Source: Bacteroidota bacterium
GTDB taxonomy: Bacteria; Bacteroidota; Bacteroidia; Cytophagales; Cyclobacteriaceae
Direction of reading: 5' to 3'
NCBI GenBank assembly: GCA_024643595.1
Contig: JAHEMS010000310.1
Span: 1 to 5,030 of the forward strand
DNA: 5,030 nt
This document shows positions 1-5,030 of this stretch, piece by piece. Position 1 is the stretch's first letter; each line of letters opens with the position of its first letter. Both the position numbers and the translations under genes were made by a program. Under the pieces are notes generated by a model. It had not been told where the DNA came from. It searched no databases and saw nothing but the letters and a program-made list of their open reading frames with translations.

Positions 1-127
1 AGTCGGATACCTGGTATTGTATTTCTTTCTGTTGCCTGGCTCCTTTTTCTTCCTGGTAAGCATAGAAAGAATAAGCTCCGGCAAGCCCGGCAATAAATCC
101 AACAACAATAGTTTTAAGCATATTCAT
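1..127 (-). CDS. N-terminal fragment of a membrane-anchored protein (cut by left edge)
   Basis: On the minus strand an open frame begins at ATG 127 and runs off the left edge after 42 codons. A second in-frame ATG at 121 is an equally good start (it would begin MLKTIVVG). The visible protein has a short basic N-terminus, then a hydrophobic glycine/alanine-rich stretch of about 18 residues (IVVGFIAGLAGAYSFYAY) that looks like a membrane anchor or uncleaved signal, then a charged, glutamine-rich segment (QEEKGARQQKEIQYQ). No Shine-Dalgarno site lies at normal spacing; a GGAG sits about 17 bases upstream. The gene is transcribed divergently from the GH3 gene. This layout (anchor, then linker) would fit an envelope protein such as an HtrA/DegP-like protease of Bacteroidota, but that is only a guess because no catalytic domain is in the window. 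Confidence 0.6.
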   Translation of the reverse strand, partial: MNMLKTIVVGFIAGLAGAYSFYAYQEEKGARQQKEIQYQVSD

Positions 128-161
128 AAAGTCGAATTTTAGTACTCCAACGATTAAAACC

Positions 162-181
162 ATCAGATGTTTCTATCTGAT
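162..181. repeat. Small inverted repeat in the divergent intergenic region
   Basis: ATCAGAT (162-168) is exactly repeated in inverse as ATCTGAT (175-181) around a 6-base centre. In RNA a G-U pair (169/174) would extend the stem to 8 pairs with a 4-base loop. It lies 35 bases upstream of the leftward gene and about 110 bases upstream of the GH3 start. It could be an operator or a leader hairpin of the leftward transcript. No run of T follows on either strand, so a terminator is unlikely. At this size, chance is a real possibility. Confidence 0.35.
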
Positions 182-204
182 AACTGCCAATAGCCCTCCA
201 AATA

Positions 205-234
205 TTATCCCAAAAATTAAAACCGGAAGGTTTG
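205..234 (+). promoter_or_regulatory. Weak candidate Bacteroidota-type promoter for the GH3 gene
   Basis: The Bacteroidota housekeeping promoter is roughly TTG, 19-21 bases, then TAnnTTTG. Here TTA (205-207) is followed 19 bases later by AAGGTTTG (227-234), which matches most of the -7 element. Transcription would begin near 241-243. That leaves a leader of about 48 bases before ATG 291 but almost none before ATG 246, which weakly favours the 291 start. Neither element is perfect. Confidence 0.22.
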
Positions 235-290
235 TCAGTCTTTCAATGGGGGTTTGCAGCCTCGATGTCTTAGCCTTATTTTTACATTCT

Positions 291-1787
291 ATGGGTATAC
301 GTTCAGTGCTGGCAAAACCTTTCGCAGCTTTTATTGCAAAGGAAACAAAAGAATGGTCACTTAAACCTATAATCTATCAGCATAGCGTTTTCAATCACCT
401 GATGGAAGGCGGCAAGAGCACACTTTTTGGAAAAGATCATGGCTTTGAGAGCATCAGGACTTATGAGGATTTCAAAAAACAAGTTCCGATTCGTGATTAC
501 GAAGACCTGAAACCGTATGTTGAAAAGGTGTTGCGTGGTGAGCCTGACATCCTGTGGAAAGGCAAGCCGGCCTATTTTGCAAAGACATCCGGAACAACTT
601 CGGGCACTAAATATATTCCAATAACAAAAGAGTCCGTGCCCAACCATATTAACAGTGCACGTAACGCATTATTGAGTTATGTTCATGAAACAGGTAATGC
701 TTCCTTCCTTGATGGTGGATTGATCTTTCTTTCCGGAAGTCCTGAGCTCGATGAAAAAGCCGGTATAAAGACCGGAAGACTTTCTGGAATTGTGAATCAT
801 CATGTTCCCGGCTATCTGCGCACCAACCAAAAGCCAAGTTATGCCACTAATTGTATTGATGATTGGGAAACAAAACTGGATAAGATCATTGACGAAACGA
901 TCCATGCCGATATGACGCTGATCTCTGGCATACCTCCGTGGGCACAAATGTATTTTGATCGTATTGTGGAGCGAACGGGAAAAAAGGTGAAAGATGTATT
1001 TCCCAACTTTTCGATGTTTGTTTACGGAGGCGTGAATTTTGAACCATATCGTGCTAAAATATTTGAGACGATTGGAAGGAAAGTTGATGCTATAGAGACG
1101 TACCCTGCTTCTGAAGGATTTATCGCTTACCAGGACTCACAACGCGCAGAGGGGTTATTGATGTTATTGAACTCAGGGATATTTTTTGAATTTATTCCAA
1201 CGGAAGAATACTTCAATCATAATCCGCGCAGGCTTTCCATAGAAGAGGTTGAGCTTGGAAAAAATTATGCGGTGATCATCAACAGCAATGCAGGCTTGTG
1301 GGGTTATTCAATAGGTGACACGGTGAAGTTTGTCTCTAAAAATCCTTATCGCCTTGTAGTAAGCGGTAGGATCAAACATTTTATTTCAGCTTTTGGCGAA
1401 CACGTGATAGGCGAAGAAGTGGAAAAGGCCATGAAGTTCACGATGCAGAAATTTCCAGAGGTAGAATTGGTAGAGTTTACGGTAGCGCCCAATGTGGCAC
1501 CCGCTGAAGGAATGCCTCACCATGAATGGTTGATTGAATTTGCAAACCCGCCCAAAGACCTGGCTACATTTTCTTTGGAGCTGGATAACCAGCTTCGCGG
1601 GTTGAATGTGTATTACGATGATTTGATTTCCGGAAATATTTTGCGTTCGATGATCATCGCTCCCCTTCGGAAAAACGCCTTTATCGACTATATGAAATCA
1701 CAGGGCAAACTGGGTGGCCAGAACAAAGTGCCCCGACTGAGCAATGACAGGAAGATTGCCGATGAGTTAATAAAACTCAAATTCTGA
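291..1787 (+). CDS. GH3-family acyl-adenylating enzyme (GH3 auxin-responsive promoter family protein)
   Basis: This encodes a 498-residue protein of the GH3 branch of the adenylate-forming (ANL) superfamily. These enzymes activate a carboxylic acid with ATP and, in plants, join it to an amino acid (auxin or jasmonate conjugation). The bacterial substrate is not known. Visible motifs, numbered from ATG 291, are the ATP phosphate-binding loop TSGTTSGTKYIP (99-110), FVYGG (243-247), the adenine/acyl-site motif YPASEG (271-276), GYSIGD with the ribose-binding aspartate at 343, the hinge region SGRIKHFISAFGEH (358-371), and a C-terminal GGQNKVPRL with Lys479 placed like the catalytic lysine of adenylating enzymes. 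All key elements look intact and the length is normal for bacterial GH3 proteins. There is no signal peptide, so it is probably cytoplasmic. The frame is also open from ATG 246 (513 residues), but those extra 15 residues resemble nothing in the family, whereas MGIRSVLAKPFAAFI at 291 is the usual beginning. It ends at TGA 1785-1787, without a clear terminator directly after it. Its link to the neighbouring genes is unknown. Confidence 0.93.
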   Translation: MGIRSVLAKPFAAFIAKETKEWSLKPIIYQHSVFNHLMEGGKSTLFGKDHGFESIRTYEDFKKQVPIRDYEDLKPYVEKVLRGEPDILWKGKPAYFAKTSGTTSGTKYIPITKESVPNHINSARNALLSYVHETGNASFLDGGLIFLSGSPELDEKAGIKTGRLSGIVNHHVPGYLRTNQKPSYATNCIDDWETKLDKIIDETIHADMTLISGIPPWAQMYFDRIVERTGKKVKDVFPNFSMFVYGGVNFEPYRAKIFETIGRKVDAIETYPASEGFIAYQDSQRAEGLLMLLNSGIFFEFIPTEEYFNHNPRRLSIEEVELGKNYAVIINSNAGLWGYSIGDTVKFVSKNPYRLVVSGRIKHFISAFGEHVIGEEVEKAMKFTMQKFPEVELVEFTVAPNVAPAEGMPHHEWLIEFANPPKDLATFSLELDNQLRGLNVYYDDLISGNILRSMIIAPLRKNAFIDYMKSQGKLGGQNKVPRLSNDRKIADELIKLKF

Positions 1788-1800
1788 TCGAACTAAATAT

Positions 1801-1829
1801 TTACCGGATATATAAGCCAAGTATTTTTT
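1801..1829 (+). promoter_or_regulatory. Weak candidate promoter upstream of the oxidoreductase operon
   Basis: TATTTTTT (1822-1829) matches the Bacteroidota -7 element TAnnTTTG except for the last base, and TTA (1801-1803) stands 18 bases upstream in place of TTG. If used, transcription would start near 1836 and the stem-loop at 1855-1911 would lie inside a 5' leader of about 120 bases. The region is very A/T-rich, so chance matches are common. No better candidate was seen nearer to ATG 1959. Confidence 0.18.
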
Positions 1830-1854
1830 AGCATATAAATAAGTACATTGAGAG

Positions 1855-1911
1855 CGAGTTTTTCTGTATCGGAATAGCTTTCAAGGAATTCCATATGTAC
1901 AGAAAAATTCG
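1855..1911. repeat. Long imperfect inverted repeat / potential stem-loop
   Basis: CGAGTTTTTCTGTA (1855-1868) pairs with TACAGAAAAATTCG (1898-1911). The inner 10 bases are an exact inverse match, and only one outer position is a G-T mismatch (1858/1908), which would be a G-U pair in RNA. A second inner stem, GGAAT (1871-1875) with ATTCC (1888-1892), follows after an asymmetric internal loop of 2 and 5 bases, leaving a 12-base terminal loop. In total about 19 pairs are possible. It lies midway between the GH3 stop and the oxidoreductase start. There is no T-run immediately after either arm on either strand, so it is not a classic intrinsic terminator. An RNA leader structure, transcript-end stabiliser or protein-binding operator are all possible. 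Confidence 0.6.
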
Positions 1912-1958
1912 GGTGCTAATCATTGAAATAAATCTAACAATATCTATTCATAACTATT

Positions 1959-3251
1959 ATGGGAATGAAAAAATCCAATAGCATTAGTCCAACTAATAAC
2001 TCACGCAGGGACTTTATAAAAAAATCCGCTCTCGCCCTGGGTGCATTTGCCATTGTACCTCGCCATGTGTTGGGAGGTCCGGGATTTCTCGCACCGAGCG
2101 ACACTCTTACCAAAGCCATCATTGGCGTAGGTGGCATGGGACGTGGCCATATTGAATACGAAGGAACAAAAGTGTTGGCCATGTGCGATGTGGACAAAAA
2201 CCATCTCAAAGACGCAATTGCTTTGGCAGGTGGAAATGTACGTGGCTATTCCGATTTCAGAGAGTTGTTAGCTCAGCCTGACATTGATATCGTCCACATT
2301 GCCACTCCGCCTCATTGGCATGGCATCATGTCTGTAATGGCTGCCCAGGCTGGTAAAGATGTCTGGTGTGAGAAGCCAATGACCAGAACCATTGGCGAAG
2401 GCAAACGTGTAGTGGAGGCCATGGAACAATATGGTCGTATGTTCAGACTAAATACCTGGTTTCGATTTAAAGATAATTTCTATGGACTTGGCACTGCTGT
2501 TAAGCCACTAAAGAAGGCGGTGGATAGTGGTATCCTGGGCTGGCCACTCAAAGTTACCATCAGTGGGGTAACGGGTTTTAATTGGAAGTTTTATTGGGTT
2601 GGAAAAACAGATTTGGACCCGATGCCCGTGCCAGAAGAATTGGATTACGATATGTGGCTCGGCCCTGCTCAATATAAGCCATACAATCCGCACCGTGTGC
2701 ATAGCACATTCAGAGGCTATTGGGATTATGATGGAGGAGGCCTGGGTGATATGGGCCAGCATTACATTGATCCGGTGCAATATATTTTAGGAAAAGATAA
2801 CACAAGTCCGATACGGGTAGATGTTGATTGTCCACAACAGCATGATGATGCAGTGGGCACATGGAGGCGCATTGAATTTACTTATGCCGATGGTTGTAAA
2901 ATTATTCTGGACGGAGAAAATAAAGACACCAGTGTGCCTTACATCGAAGGACCTAAAGGAAAAATTTATCGTGGCTTTAAATCGGATATCCCTAATATCC
3001 TTAAAGTCATTGATACATTTCCTGATCCCGAACCTCAGATGTCAGTTTTTTCTGAATCGGTAAAAAGCCGTAAGAAGTTTGGACTTAATGAAATCAATGG
3101 TCATCGTTCGGCTACGATTGTGAATATGGGAAAGATCGCCCTTCAATTGGGAAGATCGCTGGATTTTGATCCGGTGAAACAGGAATTTATCAACGATGAA
3201 GCTGCTAACCGGTTGATCAATCAACCGATGAGAGGTTCCTGGAAAATCTAA
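1959..3251 (+). CDS. Tat-exported Gfo/Idh/MocA family oxidoreductase
   Basis: This is a 430-residue NAD(P)-dependent dehydrogenase of the Gfo/Idh/MocA family, which oxidises or reduces hydroxyl groups of sugars, inositols and glycosides. The N-terminus carries a complete twin-arginine export motif, SRRDFIK (15-21), followed by a hydrophobic stretch (ALALGAFAIV), so the folded protein is probably exported with its cofactor bound. The Rossmann domain starts near residue 52: the dinucleotide loop is GVGGMG (56-61), and the acidic Asp77 in MCDVD suggests NAD rather than NADP. TPPHWH (116-121) and CEKPM (137-141) follow; Lys139 of EKP is the family's catalytic lysine. The C-terminal substrate domain contains GDMGQHYIDP (263-272), with His268 in the usual catalytic position and Asp271 also conserved-looking. 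Length and motifs indicate an intact enzyme. ATG 1965 is an alternative start two codons in. The downstream exported helical-repeat gene begins after only 24 bases, so the two are probably co-transcribed. The exact substrate cannot be read from the sequence; glycoside C3 oxidation is the leading inference. Confidence 0.93.
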   Translation: MGMKKSNSISPTNNSRRDFIKKSALALGAFAIVPRHVLGGPGFLAPSDTLTKAIIGVGGMGRGHIEYEGTKVLAMCDVDKNHLKDAIALAGGNVRGYSDFRELLAQPDIDIVHIATPPHWHGIMSVMAAQAGKDVWCEKPMTRTIGEGKRVVEAMEQYGRMFRLNTWFRFKDNFYGLGTAVKPLKKAVDSGILGWPLKVTISGVTGFNWKFYWVGKTDLDPMPVPEELDYDMWLGPAQYKPYNPHRVHSTFRGYWDYDGGGLGDMGQHYIDPVQYILGKDNTSPIRVDVDCPQQHDDAVGTWRRIEFTYADGCKIILDGENKDTSVPYIEGPKGKIYRGFKSDIPNILKVIDTFPDPEPQMSVFSESVKSRKKFGLNEINGHRSATIVNMGKIALQLGRSLDFDPVKQEFINDEAANRLINQPMRGSWKI

Positions 3252-3275
3252 TTACCACATTAAGACTACACTGAA

Positions 3276-5030
3276 ATGAAATTAAATAAATTCAATCGTA
3301 CAATTTTTCTGTTGTTACTCCTCGCACCGCTCTTATTGCCGGCACAGGACCAACGCTTAACAAAAACCAAAGTGGCCGATATGTTGGCCATACTTCCCGC
3401 CTCAGACAATCAGCAAGCTGCGCGATTATTTAAAGAGATGGTATCCCTTGGCGATGAAGGATTAACCTTAGTTACCGAAGGCGTGCAACCGAATGGAGTA
3501 AACGAAGGAATTCCCTACCGCTATGCGGTTTCGTTGTTAACTCATTATGCGACCACCAAAGAGGATAAGGCTAAAATTGAGCTGGCATATCTTGCGGCAC
3601 TGAAGAAGATCACCAATGCTGAAGTAAAGGCATACTTCATGGACAACCTAAAACTGGTTGGCTCCAATGAATCGGTATCGGTGCTTAAAGATTATATCGG
3701 TGATAAAGAATCCTTTGATCCCGCCATTTCAGCGCTGGTGTCTATCGGTACGGAAGAGGCACGTAAAGTGTTGTTGTCCGCACTGCCAAATCAGGCAGTC
3801 AATATCCAGGTGAGGTTGATTAAGGCATTGGGTGAATTAAACTACCAGCCTGCTGTTGCAGTAATTACTCCATTTGCAACAAGTGACAACAGTATTCTTA
3901 AAAAGCAAGCGTTGTGGACATTAGCATTGCTGTCTGATGCCGGTTCATACACTGTGCTATTGCAACAAGCTAAAAATGTTGGGTTTAGGAATGATCCAAC
4001 TGAAGCTACAACAGCATTGGTTGAATATCTGCATCAGATGACTAGCAAGAGCAACAATACGCTGGTGAAAGAAATCAGTAAGAATTTATTAGATAATACC
4101 ACGGATGCCTCACAACAACATTTCAGACTGGCTGGGTTGAAAGCTTCCACTCAGGTGGATGCACAGGCATCAGTGGCGCTGCTGATTAAAGATCGCGGTC
4201 GTTTTGATGAAGAATATCAAAAGGAGGTTTTGAAGATCGCTGTTTCATCGGCCGGCTCGCCAGCTGCGCTAAAGCAATGGCAAAAACAATATAAAAAATC
4301 AACGGGTACAGCTCAGGCTGATATCTTGTCGATGCTCGCTAAGGCTAACCGGAATGATGGATTTGTTGAATCAATGTTGGTGCCTGCGCTTTCCTCATCT
4401 AACCAGCCGACAAGGATCACTGCTGCCTCTGAAATAGCTGTTTATAAAAATAAAAAATTCACACCTGTCTTGGTGGACTATCTGTTGAAATCAACGGATG
4501 ACGCAGAACTCAGTGCTGCCAAAGATGCTATTTTACAGGTAGCAGATAAAGACACGGATGCCTTACTTGCTCAAAAAGCAGAGGCGGCTCAATCAATCAA
4601 TAAAGTGGCTTTGTTACAAATTCTTGCGGCAAGACGCGCTGTTAATCAATTTGATGTAGTTGCAAAACAAACTTCCTCCAATGATGCATTGGTGAAAGAA
4701 GCTGCCTTTAGGGCACTGCCAAATGTATCCTCGGGAAATAACGTAAGTGCGCTTTTAAAAATGTTATCAGGATATTCAAATGATAACGAGATAAAGGCAA
4801 TTCAGATAGCGATTATTTCAGCGCTGGATAAAACTTCAGTAGCGTTGATCAACGAAGCTTATTTGTCTCAAAAAATTAAAGTGCTTCCCGTATTACCTTA
4901 TTTGAATGATGCAAACTCACTGGAGAAGGTAGTCTCCACATTTTATCATGGCAATGAGAAAGAAAAGGAAGTAGCGTTTGATGCATTGATAAATTGGCAG
5001 ACCAATGAAGCAGTGAGGGTATTATTGGCA
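3276..5030 (+). CDS. Exported HEAT-like repeat protein, N-terminal 585 residues (cut by right edge)
   Basis: The frame is open without a stop from ATG 3276 to the last base, exactly 585 codons. The start is supported by a typical Sec signal peptide: basic MKLNKFNR, a hydrophobic core IFLLLLLAPLLL, and a probable signal peptidase I site after PA (residue 23), giving mature QDQRL. There is no lipobox cysteine. The rest is a long array of short amphipathic helix pairs typical of HEAT/armadillo-like solenoids. Clear units lie around residues 116-140, 147-170, 177-201 and 207-230, with another near 469-490 (ALVKEAAFRAL) and one at the end (KEVAFDAL). Such repeats form protein- or ligand-binding scaffolds and have no catalytic residues. 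From memory of the family, similar Bacteroidota proteins are about twice as long and end in a DUF1080 (3-keto-disaccharide hydrolase) or laminin-G-like domain; that part would lie outside the window and is inference. Its position 24 bases after a Tat-exported sugar oxidoreductase supports an envelope role in glycan or glycoside breakdown. Confidence 0.88.
   Translation, partial: MKLNKFNRTIFLLLLLAPLLLPAQDQRLTKTKVADMLAILPASDNQQAARLFKEMVSLGDEGLTLVTEGVQPNGVNEGIPYRYAVSLLTHYATTKEDKAKIELAYLAALKKITNAEVKAYFMDNLKLVGSNESVSVLKDYIGDKESFDPAISALVSIGTEEARKVLLSALPNQAVNIQVRLIKALGELNYQPAVAVITPFATSDNSILKKQALWTLALLSDAGSYTVLLQQAKNVGFRNDPTEATTALVEYLHQMTSKSNNTLVKEISKNLLDNTTDASQQHFRLAGLKASTQVDAQASVALLIKDRGRFDEEYQKEVLKIAVSSAGSPAALKQWQKQYKKSTGTAQADILSMLAKANRNDGFVESMLVPALSSSNQPTRITAASEIAVYKNKKFTPVLVDYLLKSTDDAELSAAKDAILQVADKDTDALLAQKAEAAQSINKVALLQILAARRAVNQFDVVAKQTSSNDALVKEAAFRALPNVSSGNNVSALLKMLSGYSNDNEIKAIQIAIISALDKTSVALINEAYLSQKIKVLPVLPYLNDANSLEKVVSTFYHGNEKEKEVAFDALINWQTNEAVRVLLA

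Noticed and set aside
357..947. Minus-strand open frames inside the GH3 gene (357-647, 649-837, 669-947)
   Set aside because: They overlap a well-supported coding frame, give low-complexity or cysteine/histidine-rich translations without recognisable domains, and have no start context. They are shadows of the real gene.
1855..1911. Intrinsic terminator for the GH3 gene
   Set aside because: The stem-loop is A/T-rich at its base and is followed by GGTGCTAAT rather than a run of T; the opposite strand also lacks a T-run after the stem.
1934..3224. Other open frames in and around the oxidoreductase gene (1934-2209, 2001-2204, 2508-2780 and 3042-3224 minus; 2599-2790 and 2821-3063 plus)
   Set aside because: All lie in alternative frames of the Gfo/Idh/MocA gene, whose motifs are continuous from start to stop. 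No domain or export signal supports them.
1959..3251. GH109-type alpha-N-acetylgalactosaminidase, another Tat-bearing member of the same fold
   Set aside because: The shared features (Tat signal, Rossmann loop, EKP, GDMGxH) are general to the family. I see nothing specific for GH109, so a glycosidase label would be over-precise.
3252..3275. Terminator or separate promoter between the oxidoreductase and the HEAT-repeat gene
   Set aside because: The 24-base gap contains no inverted repeat and no TAnnTTTG-like element, which fits co-transcription.

Overview
The window looks like a chromosomal segment from a member of the Bacteroidota, most likely a Cytophagia-type organism. This rests on the protein families present, AT-leaning DNA, A/T-rich start regions without clear Shine-Dalgarno sites, and a twin-arginine Gfo/Idh/MocA oxidoreductase followed by a large exported HEAT-repeat protein, a pairing I associate with this phylum. 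The standard genetic code fits. There are no RNA genes, insertion sequences, CRISPR arrays or phage genes.

Layout, left to right. (1) Positions 1-127, minus strand: the first 42 codons of a gene that runs off the left edge and encodes a protein with an N-terminal membrane anchor. (2) Positions 128-290: a divergent intergenic region with a small inverted repeat and a weak candidate promoter for the next gene. (3) Positions 291-1787, plus strand: a complete GH3-family acyl-adenylating enzyme. I prefer the ATG at 291 over the one at 246. (4) Positions 1788-1958: a spacer dominated by a long imperfect inverted repeat (1855-1911). (5) Positions 1959-3251, plus strand: a complete Tat-exported Gfo/Idh/MocA dehydrogenase. 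(6) Positions 3276-5030, plus strand: a signal-peptide-bearing alpha-helical repeat (HEAT-like) protein, open to the right edge for 585 codons and therefore truncated by the window.

Genes 5 and 6 lie 24 bases apart with no terminator between them and are probably one transcript. Both products carry export signals, so they probably act together in the cell envelope. The best inference is periplasmic oxidation of a sugar or glycoside, with the second protein supplying a scaffold and possibly, in its unseen C-terminal part, a 3-keto-glycoside hydrolase (DUF1080) domain. The GH3 gene is separated by 171 bases and has no visible functional link. Nothing here proves a new system. The most notable points are the envelope oxidoreductase/HEAT pair, the orphan GH3 enzyme and the stem-loop at 1855-1911.
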